From Enoplolaimus lenunculus (lineage: Eukaryota; Nematoda; Enoplea; Enoplida; Thoracostomopsidae), in NCBI GenBank assembly GCA_030248215.1, contig JASANG010000194.1, positions 1 to 64,000 of the forward strand: a DNA stretch of 64,000 nucleotides, written 5' to 3'. This document shows positions 45,626 to 56,153 of this stretch, in pieces. The notes beneath the pieces are model-generated. The model was not told where the DNA came from and searched no databases. It saw only the letters and a program-made list of their open reading frames with translations. The first letter of the stretch is position 1. Every line of letters starts with the position of its first letter. Made by a program: the position numbers and the translations under genes.

Positions 45626-46369
45626 ATTCTTTACGTAGTTTTGTGAGTTAAAAGCTAAATTAGCTAAATTTATTCGTTTCACACGCAGTATAGAGTTTTT
45701 GCTTCAAATAAGCAGCCACGTAATGTAAAAATCGAACATAATATTTTTGTGTTCCGTCGCTCTTAAACCAAATTGTTAAACCGGTAAACCCGTTTAGGGC
45801 CGCGGATACGTTTGGGTCAAAGGGGGCAGCGCCTTATAAATACATTTCGAGCGGCCCTCTCCTTGAAATAGATTCGAGAATCGAATGGTCATATTTCACA
45901 TTTGCGTTGTTCCGCATCTTTTTCTACCTCCACCCCTTGCTTACAATTGCTAGTCGTCGTAACGAAACAGTTTCGCTTCGCATGTTTAAAGATAAATTAT
46001 TCAACATAAAATAATATTTTTGGTTTCCGTTTGCCGTGTGTCACGCAGCGAAAGTTTGGTTAAATCTGTCCGCGGTGTGCTGCACGAGTGTTCGGCACCG
46101 TTGCCAAAGAGACCCAGGGGTCTTGTGGCCCTAATGAAAGTTTTTGGTACCTTAGCGAAATCTTCGCAAGTCCTTCTAGAAAATTGACCCTTTAGCATGT
46201 TTAGCTATCCAGCCACGGATCTGCAAATTCTGCGTGCTTTTTGCTCGTATTTAAGCCAGCTGAGCGGCATACGAGGGTAAAGTTTGAAATTCAGCACAGA
46301 TTTCATTATTGACGGGGTAGGGTGTCAAATGAGGTTGTGAAACATTTACAAACAATGGAAACTTTGGTC
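45626..46369. other. No gene seen (about 740 bases)
   Basis: Mixed sequence with a GC-richer patch (45780-45850). The 65-codon - strand frame near 46001-46198 is unsupported. Confidence 0.5.
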
Positions 46370-46807
46370 CATGTAAAGATCACGGGCGAAACGTTTTTCT
46401 GTGGTACTAGAAATAAAATAAGATTAAGCTACAGACTAATTTTTAGCTTCGCTTAGGCTCAGGCTTAGGCTTTAGGCTTAGGAATATGCTCACGCTTAGG
46501 CTTAGGCTTAAGTTTAGGTTTAGAAATATGCTCATGCTTAGGCTTAGGCTTAGGGTTAGGCTTAGGCTTAGGAATATGCTCACACTTAGGCTTAGGCTTA
46601 GGCTTAGGAATATGCTCACGCTTAGGTTTAGGCTTAGGCTTAAGAATATGCTCACGCTTAGGCTTAGGCTTAGGCTTAGGCTTAGGAATAGGCTCACGCT
46701 TAGGCTTAGGCTTAGGCTTAGGAATATGCTCACGCTTAGGCTTAGGCTTAGGCTTAGGCTTAGGAATATGCTTATAATACTGTTCCGCCCCTGTTCTTTA
46801 TATTGGT
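46370..46807 (-). mobile_element. CTAAG-MITE with the longest TTAGGC array
   Basis: CCATGTAAAGATCACGGGCG to CCCTGTTCTTTATATTGGTC. About nine blocks of 2-5 TTAGGC hexamers are separated by GAATATGCTCACGC, a two-level repeat over 46445-46770. The opposing 126- and 128-codon frames ([14 protein letters not shown]) are products of the hexamer, not genes. Confidence 0.95.
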
Positions 46808-47122
46808 CGAAACTTGGAAACATTCAGGAATGTCGATATTCAAATATAACCGCATATTTCACAGTTAAATAATTATTGTTCGAAGTCCAATAATTGTATA
46901 TAGTTCATTAAAATCAGGAATACCGATACGATATTATAGGGGCTTTTAAACGCAATACAACTCGTAAATTCTAAACTGACCAGTTCTATGCTGATGCTGA
47001 ATAAACGCAAATCGTATTTTACTGTTTTAAAAATTGTCTTTTTCAAATTTTAGGCGTTTCAGCACTCTGCGGCGCAGATATTTTAGGGTGTCCGCAAACA
47101 ACCTGGTGCCTCTATGCCGGTA
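46808..47122. other. Intergenic, one weak exon-like segment
   Basis: 47055-47116 is preceded by TTTTTCAAATTTTAG and could read GCPQTTWCLYAG before a GTATGG donor. It does not align well enough with NPC2 or anything else to be called. Confidence 0.35.
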
Positions 47123-47279
47123 TGGCCCATGTAAACGATCAGGGGCGGAACGATTTTCTGTATGGGAATAGAAAAGATCAAGCTTAAGCTTTAGACTAAC
47201 TTTCTTGCTTAGCTAAAGCTTAGGCTTAGACTTACGAATATGCTTATAATACTGTTCCGCTCTTGTTCTTTACATTGAC
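47123..47279 (-). mobile_element. CTAAG-MITE (AAAGAACAGGGG type)
   Basis: GGCCCATGTAAACGATCAGG to CTCTTGTTCTTTACATTGAC, with a reduced CTTAGGCTTAGAC core. Confidence 0.87.
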
Positions 47280-47955
47280 AGCTGGTATCATTGTTACCAG
47301 GTCGTTGAACGCGATTAAAATCTTATTGGTCGAAAATTTTGTCACGAAACAGTCGAGTTGTGGCATAATTGGTTATTTCCTAAACGGATAGTACCAGTTC
47401 AGGCTAGGGAGGCGCCCCAAAATTTCGTGATGGGGCCCCCTTGTGATGATCAAAATATTTTGAAATTTTATGTTTTAAATCTGGTTAGGGTGGGAAACCC
47501 TCTTTGATGTGGCCTCCTACCCCAAATGGGGGAAGTGGCGAGTGGATGCTCCGGCTTTGTATACGGATTAGCCATTAGTTGGTCCTCAGTCCTCGTTGCA
47601 GTCAATAATGCTTCAAATTTCAAATTTAAACAGCATTTCAAGTGTTAAATCGATTAAATAAGAAAATTTCGCAATTCAGCACTTTGAAATAATGCCGATG
47701 AACGAGTTAAAATGTTTCATATTTTCCGACAAACTGAAGTAGCTTGAATAGACTGTGCTGTTCACAGATCACAAAAGCGTTTGAGTTCGCAATATTGATT
47801 CCATATTTTAGCTTTGAAACTTTGACTAAATGCTCGTATTGTCAGCAGTGGCATTCATCATATGTCGAATATAGCAATAATAATTTACGTGGAGACGTCC
47901 CAAAACTAGTTTCACTTGAGAGCAATTGTGAAAAAAATCCATAGTTGTCACCAGG
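47280..47955. other. No gene seen (about 675 bases)
   Basis: Contains GGGGCCCCCTTGTGATGATC near 47445, recurring near 49965 (GGGGGCCCTTTGCGATGATC), so part of another dispersed repeat. No gene. Confidence 0.5.
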
Positions 47956-48087
47956 GTCCATGTAAACATCAGGGACGGAATATTTTTCTGCGGAACTCTG
48001 AGTAGAGTAAGCGTTAAGCTTTGCCTATTTTTTTTGCTTAGGTTTAGGTTTAGGAATATCCTTGTACTAGTGTTACGGCACTGTCCG
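47956..48087 (-). mobile_element. Short CTAAG-MITE with 8-bp target duplication
   Basis: TCCATGTAAACATCAGGGACG to GTTACGGCACTGTCCG. Flanks TCACCAGG and TCACCAGT agree at 7 of 8 bases. The right tip is shortened. Confidence 0.85.
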
Positions 48088-48268
48088 TCACCAGTTAGCA
48101 ATAAGTTTTGAAGAAAGCGTCATAGAGACGGCAACTTTTATTAACGAAATCGACAAAAAATTTTCCGCACAAATTTTTCCTCAGCTGAAGGTTGATTTTT
48201 ATAGCCGAAGTTGAAGGTGATGACCACCAGTTGCAATATATCAAACCTAAGGCCTTCTATCGTAATTT

Positions 48269-48442
48269 GAGCCCATGTTACTTTAAGAGGCGTAAAGGTT
48301 TCTGGCGGGTCTATAAAACAGTTGGTTTAGATTCTAGATTACAGTTTTTTGCTTAGGCTTAGGCTTAGGAATACGATTTTGCAACGCTTAGGCTTAGGAA
48401 TACGCTTAATCTACTGTTACGTCCCTAAAGGTAACATTGGCC
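48269..48442 (-). mobile_element. CTAAG-MITE (TACTTTAAGG subfamily)
   Basis: GAGCCCATGTTACTTTAAGAG to CCCTAAAGGTAACATTGGCC, with the ATTCTAGATTACA block and TTAGGC units. Confidence 0.88.
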
Positions 48443-48934
48443 AGAATAACGCTTCTGGTTTATTATTTCTAACATTAATTTTATTTTAAGGCAAAACAGG
48501 TCGATATAAACAATTTTGTACCACGCGGAACTCCAAGAGTTGCATACTTTTGTATCTTGGATTCACAATATAACCAAGTCATGTATACTGACAAATTAAT
48601 TTCACGGCTTTGTCGCGAGGCCAGCGGAGGGTCCAGAAATTTCCGATTGGTGGGCGACAGGGTGCCACCAGTAATGAGTGTGTCATATACGTATGTCCGT
48701 ATGTGCCAATTTTATGACGGATAAAATTGTAAGGTAGGAACCTTATTTATCACAAAACAGTTTCTGCTAGGGAACAGCGCAAAACTGATAAACCTTTTTC
48801 GCATCGGCAGTTTTTGCAATTTTGACCCGGCAGAAAGCAACCGGAACCCGAGCGGCCGGAAAACCAGTACCACCGATTTATCGCCAGAATTTACAGTCCA
48901 TAATCCAAACTCCTTCCGCGTTTATAACAGTTTT
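48443..48934. other. No gene seen (about 490 bases)
   Basis: One frame is open from about 48490 to 48660 after an AG, but its translation matches nothing I know and it has the wrong phase for NPC2. Left uncalled. Confidence 0.45.
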
Positions 48935-49114
48935 TGCCCATGTATAGAACAGGTCCGGTCCGTTTTGCTGCGGGACTGTAATAGAGTCGGTTTAAGCCTT
49001 AGACAAACTTTGCTTAGGCTTAGGCTTAGGCTTAGGAATAGGATCATCCTTACACTTGGGCCTAGGCTTAGAAATATGCGGCGTATATTACTGTTCCGTC
49101 CCTGTTCTTTCCAG
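48935..49114 (-). mobile_element. CTAAG-MITE abutting the NPC2 exon
   Basis: GCCCATGTATAGAACAGGTCC to CCGTCCCTGTTCTTTCCAG. The last bases of the usual end (TTTACATTGGCC) are replaced by TTTCCAG, which is the 3' splice site of the following exon. Confidence 0.87.
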
Positions 49115-49290
49115 GTCGAGAAGTCAAAGATGTTCGTGCTTTTGTGTTCGGAATTATTAACGGAGTTCCGATGCCGTTTAAACTGGAGCAACCGAATGCA
49201 TGCGAAGGATCGAATATTACGTGTCCACTGGAACCGGGTCAAAAATACTACTACAGCCAGACTGTTAGCGTTTTACCGGCTTATCCCAAA
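49115..49290 (+). CDS. NPC2: NPC2 (ML-domain cholesterol carrier), one internal exon
   Basis: Reads, after a split first codon, REVKDVRAFVFGIINGVPMP, then FKLEQPNACEGSNITCPLEP and GQKYYYSQTVSVLPAYPK. This lines up with human NPC2 from the KAVVHGILMGVPVPF region to SEYPS, including the Cys pair of NACEGSNITC (C93-C99 in human, one residue wider here). The incoming phase 1 and outgoing phase 0 junctions fall at the same residues as the human introns, so this is the orthologous exon. NPC2 carries cholesterol in the lysosome lumen and hands it to NPC1. The signal-peptide exon, preceding exon and last exon were searched for by eye in 38.4-64 kb and not found. They may lie outside, in long introns, or be lost. 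Both splice sites look usable (TTCTTTCCAG, AAA|GTAATC). Confidence 0.85.
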
Positions 49291-50274
49291 GTAATCATCA
49301 TCTCTACTTAATATTTTTTGCCAATCTGAACGCTGCTCAAAACATTTTAACAATTTTTGACCTTAGCACCGTATTCTCAAATGTGTATAGCAGTTAAGTA
49401 GTCCCACAGAAAAACGTTCCGTCCCTGATCTTTACATGGGCCACAATTTCGATCAAAAACTTTGAGAATTAATAAAATTTCAAATTTGAACATTTTTCAC
49501 ACCTTAATCACAGAAATGTACTTAAATATTGCAACTTAAAATGCGCTTGCAGCCGTGTTATGCTGCGCAACATTTTACTACGCTTGTATTTGAGCATCGT
49601 TCTGAAAATAGCAAATTTTAATGTTCTGATAAGTATTTGAGTAAACACAGGCAGTGTTTCAAAACTCGGAGAAAAAAATCTCTTCAACGCCAATCCACTC
49701 GTTTTCTGCTCTGTCGTTTATGAGTTATTAACTGGATTTAAAAATCGCGTTATATTTCACATTTTAAAATTTCCATTTTAACTCGCTAAAAGCCTGTATG
49801 CGTTGAATTATGAAACTTCAAATTGGTATGCGAAATTTCACAAGTCAAATTTTCATGGCCACATGCTAAAACTGTGGGATGCAGCACTTGCTGATCGAAA
49901 AGGGTGGGCCAATTAGGCCTGGGCCCAGTACCGGAGCAGGTTAGGCAGGAGCAATCCCGGATTCAAGGACGGGGGCCCTTTGCGATGATCAAAATGTTAA
50001 AAATTTTCGTTTCAAATCTTGTTATGGTGCCTCCCAATGGGGGTATGAGGGGTAACTGCTCCGGCCCTGCGTAAGCCCTGCATAACAGAAATCAAAACTG
50101 AACGTTAGTGTTAAGATTTCGTACTAAAATTGCGATTGGCTTCTGGCTCGTTTTGTTTGTAAGCTTTTTCACTGTACCGTTGTCTTTTCCATGCGAAATT
50201 TCTGATTCCGCTATTGTTAAAGTGTGCAGTGTTTTTATAAGATCGTTTAAATAGGTTAAAAAGTGTGTAAATGC
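49291..50274. other. Downstream of the NPC2 exon, no gene
   Basis: 49407-49442 is an isolated right end of a CTAAG-MITE (CCCACAGAAAAACGTTCC to TACATGGGCC). 49950-50060 shares GGGCCC-TTTGCGATGATCAAAAT with 47445. The rest is AT-rich with no feature. Confidence 0.55.
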
Positions 50275-50420
50275 CTCACATACGTATCTTGGGCAATTTT
50301 CCTGCATTACTTTGTTTACAATAATATTCTTGGGAAATAAAATGTGGTTGTTCTGTGAAAAGAAAATTTGCATGCAAATTTTTTAACCATTCGCTAATTT
50401 TTGCGCATTGCATAATAAGA
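50275..50420 (+). repeat. Dispersed repeat 'GCGCATTGC'
   Basis: CACATACGTATCTTGGGCAA, TTTGTTTACAATAATATTCT, TGAAAAGAAAATTTGCATG and CATTCGCTAATTTTTGCGCA, as in 16735-16885 and 52898-53050. Confidence 0.78.
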
Positions 50421-51089
50421 ATAGTTTATCTAATTTTATATATGGATTTTAGAACTAAAATAAGTTTAAAAATATATCGAATTAATAATTTTAAATATAT
50501 ATTATTTTGAACACAAATGAGTCAAATATGTTAAACTTTGGTAACACAAGGCGCGGTATGTTGGCAATGTAAACGTACTTATACTTTGAAGAGGTTTTGT
50601 TAAAATTTTTATGCTAAGCGTGGGATACAACTTAGAAGATTTGTTCTTAGAAAATATCACCATCAACCTCGGCATATTTCAGCATCAACTGTGAGTTTGT
50701 TCATTGTTTTTAAAACTTAAAACTGTATTTAGTGTTAAATAGCTAAAAATGCTATGCTAAGCTTAAAATTGTTACAGCTAGCTGTGTTTAATTTTAATTA
50801 TATATTATTTTATGTATTTTTTGTATTCTTATTAGTCAACAGCATAAAATTTCGGGGGTGGGGTTAATTTTTTCCTGAATGCTGTATGGACCTGCAGGTT
50901 CTGAACAAAACCAGCCAAACACATTGTTTAATCAGGTTTTGGTCGTGATTTGGGCTAAGGCTTCAACGCCCAGATTTAGTTTGGGATTTGGGAATTGTTC
51001 TAAAAGGTCTAATTTTTGGACAGGCAGCAATAACGTAGTTTTGATGGTTAAAGCCTAAATATTATGGTGAACCTCGGTTGAGCTTACCG
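50421..51089. other. No gene seen (about 670 bases)
   Basis: Very AT-rich to 50830, then mixed. No supported feature. Confidence 0.55.
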
Positions 51090-51222
51090 GATATATATCA
51101 GTAACGAAAGGTGGCGGAATGCGCGTTGAAACTAAATAACAGTTCGTAACCGAATGATAGGGGGTACCCTCTAGAGAGGTCAAGTAAATATCAGTCCCCC
51201 CTCTTATGCGGGTCATTACAGT
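51090..51222 (-). mobile_element. Fragment of the ACTGTAGTGACCC family
   Basis: GATATATATCAGTAACGAAAG, GGGGGTACCCTCTAGAGAGG and CTCTTATGCGGGTCATTACAGT, the left part of the element in reverse. Confidence 0.82.
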
Positions 51223-51424
51223 AACTGCGACGGAGTTGAACAAATTGGTAATAACCCGAAGTTTAGGATAGGGACCTCACCCTTTTATCTCTAAAAATTT
51301 TCCATTTTCCCACGCCCTTCTGGACCCGGTATATCTCATGTCACCCATATCATCACTACAGCCGTACGCAATGACTCTTGTCATTCGTATCTTTACCAGC
51401 TATATTGACTTGGGATTGTTGCCC

Positions 51425-51585
51425 TAGCGAGAGGGGGCCAGGGGTACTCAACCTCCAGAAAAAATTTTGGCCCTCCCCCAAGAAAATTTTCTACCTTACT
51501 ACATGTAAGTCATTGAAAACCTTTGTATGCCGCTCCTGATACACCTTTAAGCTACTCCCCTACCACGGTGAGCTGGCTACGAGTC
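51425..51585 (-). repeat. Dispersed repeat 'CCTTGCTAGGGGG'
   Basis: AAAAAATTTTGGCCC, TTTTCTACCTTACTACATGT and ACGGTGAGCTGGCTACGAG in family order. A further fragment is at 52586-52645. Confidence 0.7.
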
Positions 51586-52585
51586 TGCTAGGGTTGTGTA
51601 TGTGGCACTTTGCATTAACCAGTTTCGGGTCAGTAATTGCATGCTAAGATAATTGCCTATGCACGCAAAAGCTTTCTGAAAACCACAACTGCTATTTTTC
51701 GAACTGGTTCAGGTTTCAAAATAGTTTTAACGGTTCCAACGCTAAGGGTACCAGTATGTATATCACCAACCACGGTTTAGAACTCTGTCTGTGGTCGTGA
51801 CAGACCTGACACCAAGGATAGGGGGCCAGGGGGTTCTACCCATTCTACCACAATTTGCGCAATAATGGAAAAATCAAGGTCTCAGTGGCAAAATATTAAA
51901 AAATACCAATATGATCCATTTGAACTTTAGCGTCCAATCAGCATGCTGTGATGAATACAGGACAGCATCACAAGAGCTGGGTTCTGGATTGAGGTCCGTG
52001 CCTAAATTTGTTCCGTACGTCTCTGATTGGCTGGACCCATATGGTTTGAGTGGCCAGATTTTCTGGTTACGCATCCCTACTAAAATGTTACCGTACCCTC
52101 TTTCAGTTGAAGTTTTATGCGTAAGGAATTGTATGTTTTAAGGTTAGGTTTAAATGCACTATTGCCTGTGATACGCATTGTCATTTGTGCGCCGGCAGGC
52201 GTACCAATTTTAGGTTTTATTCACAAATTGCGTGACTAGAATGCGTGCGCACTAGCTATGTATATATTTGGTTTGATAAACCCTTTCTGATACGTTTATC
52301 AGCTTTGTGAATCTGGCATTGAGTATTTATAAATTTAAACCATTTTTTGGTTTGCTGAAACTTTGATTGAAACACAGTTTTTACTGTTTACACAGTCGGT
52401 GTTTTTGTAAACTCGTGAGCTGGCTAAAATACAACGTTTATCAGAATTTTACGACAATTCATCACCGAGACAGCTTATCGCCCTAGTGTCTAGGGCTAAG
52501 CCCAAGCCGGATCTTAAGCCAATGGCTGAGCATAATGCCGGACAAAACATTGTCGAGTTGGTCGAGAGCAGTTTGCAATTTGCAG
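51586..52585. other. No gene seen (1 kb)
   Basis: A 76-codon frame (51911-52141) and its antisense show no recognised domain. No inverted ends found. Confidence 0.5.
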
Positions 52586-52645
52586 GCCTGTAGCCAGCTC
52601 ACCTTACTAGGGGGGCTAAAAAATTTTCAGGAGGGGCATTCAAGG
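52586..52645 (+). repeat. Fragment of 'CCTTGCTAGGGGG' repeat
   Basis: CCTGTAGCCAGCTCACCTTAC, then TAGGGGGGCTAAAAAATTTT. The repeat breaks off after GGCATTCAAGG. Confidence 0.72.
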
Positions 52646-52897
52646 TACGCTTGTTGCGGGTTGTAGAAAATGGAATATTTCGAAAAATAATCAAAAAATA
52701 TACAAAAAATTGAAAAATGACCTTTTTGGTAGAAATGCTGGTCATTACCACCACAGGTCAAGTCATAGTCTTAGGTCAACAATTATCAAGACAAGTATTT
52801 TAACTTTTGGATAAACTGAACAAGAAATGAGTCAGATTTATCCGGAATACGAGATATTTCTACTGCAACGTACATCGTTATAATTAAAGCTGGAATT

Positions 52898-53050
52898 CCC
52901 CACATACGTATTTTTGCTGGGCAAGTTTCAAGCCGTACTTTGTTTACAATAGTTTTGATAGCACATAAACGTAAATTGTTCTATAAAATTTGCATTACAG
53001 ATTTTTAGGCATTCGCTAACGCTTTTGCGCATTGCACAAAATTGGCCAAC
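52898..53050 (+). repeat. Dispersed repeat 'GCGCATTGC'
   Basis: CCCACATACGTATTTTTGCT, CTTTGTTTACAATAGTTTTG and GGCATTCGCTAACGCTTTTG followed by CGCATTGCAC. Confidence 0.78.
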
Positions 53051-53585
53051 TTGTATACATAAACAGTAAAAACTGAGTAAAATGTGCTCAATATAGTACA
53101 TCTTTCGTATTTTCAATTCCATAAACAGCACCAAAATGTACAGTTTTTAAATTAAAACTTTATATTCCACAAACACATTTTGCGTCGAAAAAGTTTCAAC
53201 CTCAGTTGAAAATTCAACAATTTTTTGAACTGTTGTATTGAATTAAAACTTGAACTGCACGAGATGTCACTCAGTTGAAATTATGCAGGTACACAGGTGT
53301 GAAATAATAAAATGTTTCAAAAAATTTACAGTATTAAAGTGTGAATACGTTTCGAATTCGCTATCAAACACAGAATATTAATACAAAGTTTGTTAAATTT
53401 AAGTTAAAACTCGATGTTGTGTTGAAGTTAAGTTTGTTATTAACACATTGAAATTTTCAATGTGGTTGATTGCAGAGTGCAACCGGAGTTGAGTAGTGTA
53501 AAAAGACCCGTTTTGCTCTCTCCTCCTCCATCCATCTTTTCGTCCCCAGAACCACATGGGACCTCAAAAGTTTGGGGGCAGGAGT
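53051..53585. other. No gene seen (about 535 bases)
   Basis: AT-rich. Repeated TTGAA/TTCAA motifs near 53190-53470 are suggestive of a decayed fold-back element, but no boundaries can be set. Confidence 0.45.
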
Positions 53586-53837
53586 TTTGTAAATACCAAT
53601 GAGTTGATTAATCAACTCAGAGAAAAAATTAGTTATTTCTGGTTATTTCTCCGTTAATAACAGTAAATATTAACTCACTCAGAGCTAATTTAATTGCGGG
53701 TGAGTTGATTAATTAACTCACAAATGAGTCCAATCAATTCAGAACTCTGAGTTCGGAAATACCTAATTCAGAGCTCAGATCTCTGACTGGATTCCACTCA
53801 TTCTGAGTTAAAATCAACTAGCTGGAATTTACTGTGA
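53586..53837. mobile_element. Fold-back MITE, GAGTTGATT family
   Basis: TTGTAAATACCAATGAGTTG to CTGGAATTTACTGTG, made of AACTCA/GAGTT palindromes. The tips are slightly decayed. Confidence 0.88.
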
Positions 53838-53863
53838 GGAAATAAAAAGGAGATGCTTGAAAT

Positions 53864-54067
53864 GGCCTATGTATAGGACAGGGATGGAGCAGTAGTATAA
53901 GCATATTCCTAAGCCTAAGCCTAAGCCTAAGCCTAAGGCTAAGCGTAATTGATGAGCGTACTGCTAAGCCTAAGCCTAAGCCTAAGCAAAAAAATTAGCC
54001 TAAAGCTGAAACTGCCTCTGTCATAGCCCCTCCAGAAAACGATCCGGCCCTGTTCTATACATGGGCC
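53864..54067 (+). mobile_element. CTAAG-MITE with 8-bp target duplication
   Basis: GGCCTATGTATAGGACAGGG to GGCCCTGTTCTATACATGGGCC with two CCTAAG arrays. Flanks CTTGAAAT (53856-53863) and CTTGCAAT (54068-54075) agree at 7 of 8. Confidence 0.94.
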
Positions 54068-54430
54068 CTTGCAATTATTAACGGAAGATGATAAAGCGTA
54101 TCAACGGGAGATTGTAATCGCAGGAACGAGGTAGGGCGCCCCTGTACTTTTTTTGAAAGTAGGGATCATCCTGTCCACTTTTTGCACGGGGATGTGAGCT
54201 GAAAATAAAAGTTATTCAGATTTACATAATTTCCTGCTTTATATTTGATTTTGGAGCCGACAAGACAGGCTTTCAATGGTTATATCCCTGTCGAAATTCT
54301 AAATATTAACGTCTTCCAAGTTTAAAGCCCTACGCGGCACTGTTTTGCAACAAAACTTGCCTCAAAACGTTCGCAGTGCCATTTACACGTGCAAGTTTTG
54401 TTCTAAAACTGTTTTTGCTGCAAAACCTTC
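54068..54430. other. No gene seen (363 bases)
   Basis: Holds a TGTTTTGCAACAAAACTTGC and TTGCTGCAAAACCTTCG motif pair (54340-54430). No class is assigned. Confidence 0.45.
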
Positions 54431-54680
54431 GATGTAAATTCCAATGAATTTATTAATTAACTCAGCTAGAGAGTTAGTTATTTCTGAGTTAATAACAGTT
54501 ACCATTAACTCACTCTGAATTGAGTTGATTCTCACTCTGAGTTCAGTTTTTCGGGGTAAATTGAATAATTAAGTTAAGGTAAGTTTAATTGATTCAGAAT
54601 TCTGAGTTCTGAAACTCCTAACTCAATCTGATTGGTTGAACTCGTTCTGAGTTAAAATCAACTCATTCGGATTTACAGTG
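54431..54680. mobile_element. Fold-back MITE, GAGTTGATT family
   Basis: GATGTAAATTCCAATGAATT to ATTCGGATTTACAGTG with AACTCA/GAGTT palindromes. Confidence 0.9.
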
Positions 54681-54994
54681 TTGCGACGCGTAAAACAATC
54701 CTTAGGGTGGTGCTATACTTGTCGTTTGGCGCCGTCCGTCACCCTATGTTATCAAAAGTATAGCACCACCCTTAGTAGCAACTATGCAGCGTAATTAGTT
54801 TAAATTTGCGTTTTTTGCTGAGGTTTAGAGTTTGCCTTTATGTTGAATTTTTTTTCGTTTCAACAAATTTTCCGAGTTAAAATTCACTGATAAACTGTAC
54901 TTTGTATATGCGTACGTTTTCAAATGACACGTATGGAACAGCATTTTCATAGAATTCCACGCAACCAGCGCTGTGTTGTTTATGGTGAGCTATT
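54681..54994. other. Short fold-back and no gene
   Basis: GGGTGGTGCTATACTT (54706) and AAAGTATAGCACCACCCTTA (54754) form a hairpin of about 70 bases. The rest shows nothing. Confidence 0.6.
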
Positions 54995-55265
54995 TGATGT
55001 AAATTCCAGTGAGTTCATTTTAACTCAGAATGAGTTGATTTTAACTCAGAATGAGTTGAATCACTCAGTCTGAGTTAGGATTATCAGAACTCAGAATGCT
55101 GAGTTGATTCAACTCATTCTGATTTTAATAATTAGCTTCCCCGGAATCAATGCAACTGAGTTAGAATCAACGAAACTTCGAGTGAGCTAAAGTTTGATGT
55201 TGTTAAATCAGAAATAGCAAACTTTTCCGTCTGAGTTGATTATTAACTCATTGCAATTTACAGTG
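54995..55265. mobile_element. Fold-back MITE, GAGTTGATT family
   Basis: GATGTAAATTCCAGTGAGTT to TTGCAATTTACAGTGTA. The segment TTTTAACTCAGAATGAGTTG includes a small internal tandem duplication (55008-55050). Confidence 0.9.
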
Positions 55266-55508
55266 TAATGTGCAAACGACGTTATATATAGGGTTTTATT
55301 AGCAGAATTTTAACTTTACCAGATGGTTTTAAAATAAAAAACGGCATTAAAATCTGTTCAGGACAATAATGTTGCTTAGATTGGCTCGAAAATATATGAG
55401 TTTAGGTTTAAATGCAACGCCGGATTAAGGGGGAACAGGGAGCCCGGGTTGCAAGCCTTCCGCCAAAAGCGTCTCCCGCATCAATCGACCATATGTTTCA
55501 ATCGGGAC

Positions 55509-55648
55509 AACGTTACCTTTAGGGTCGTAGTAGATTAAGCGTGTTCCTAATCCTAAGCCTAAATCTACAGCAAAAATGCCTTCTAAAATTCAGCCTGCTC
55601 TTTTACAGTCCCACCAGTAACCAGGGTGACTCTAAATGTAACATGGGT
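55509..55648 (+). mobile_element. CTAAG-MITE (TACTTTAAGG subfamily)
   Basis: CGTTACCTTTAGGGTCGTAG to GGGTGACTCTAAATGTAACAT with a short CCTAAG core. Confidence 0.82.
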
Positions 55649-55735
55649 CGTAACAGGACCTGTAAGCCCTTGAATTCAGCTAAGTATGATTTAAACAAGT
55701 TGTACTTATTTAAATTTAATGTTCATTACTTGGTT

Positions 55736-55894
55736 GGCCTATGTTACTTTAAGGGGCGTCCAGGTTTCTGGTGGGTCTATAAAAGCGTAGGTTTAGATTC
55801 TAGATTACATATTTTTTGCTTAAAGCTTAGGCTTAGGCTAATAGGTTTAAGCTTAGGAATGCGCTTAATGACGTCACTAAAAGTAACATTGGCC
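55736..55894 (-). mobile_element. CTAAG-MITE (TACTTTAAGG subfamily)
   Basis: GGCCTATGTTACTTTAAGGG to CACTAAAAGTAACATTGGCC. Flanks ACTTGGTT and GCTCGGTT agree at 6 of 8 bases. Confidence 0.88.
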
Positions 55895-56153
55895 GCTCGG
55901 TTTATGTACTCAATCAAACATAGTTAGTCCGCCGACGTGAGACCAGAAATTGTTCCGAACAACCCATACTATTGAAATCATTAATTTTTAGTTTATTAAA
56001 AACAAGATATCGTGGGTAGATTCAAAAAAATTTTCAATCATTGGCTTTAGCTTTTAGCGTTTTATCATTTATTTTTGGTCTTCAACAAATCACACTGTAT
56101 GGGCTTAAATAAGTACAGGGCAAGCACTGTAACAATTTTTTTATGAAATTTTC

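Noticed and set aside
46445-46770. Telomere or CRISPR-like array
   Set aside because: The regular hexamers and spacers lie strictly between MITE ends, recur in other MITEs, and the spacers are near-identical. It is neither an interstitial telomere nor a CRISPR array.
46443-46872. Overlapping 126- and 128-codon frames (SLSLSLS / LRLRLRN)
   Set aside because: Both are translations of the TTAGGC array of a MITE. The hexamer is open in several frames, so these are not genes.
47055-47116. Possible upstream NPC2 exon reading GCPQTTWCLYAG
   Set aside because: It has an AG before and GT after and a matching phase, but the Cys spacing and sequence do not align with the NPC2 N-terminal part and the following residues would be missing.
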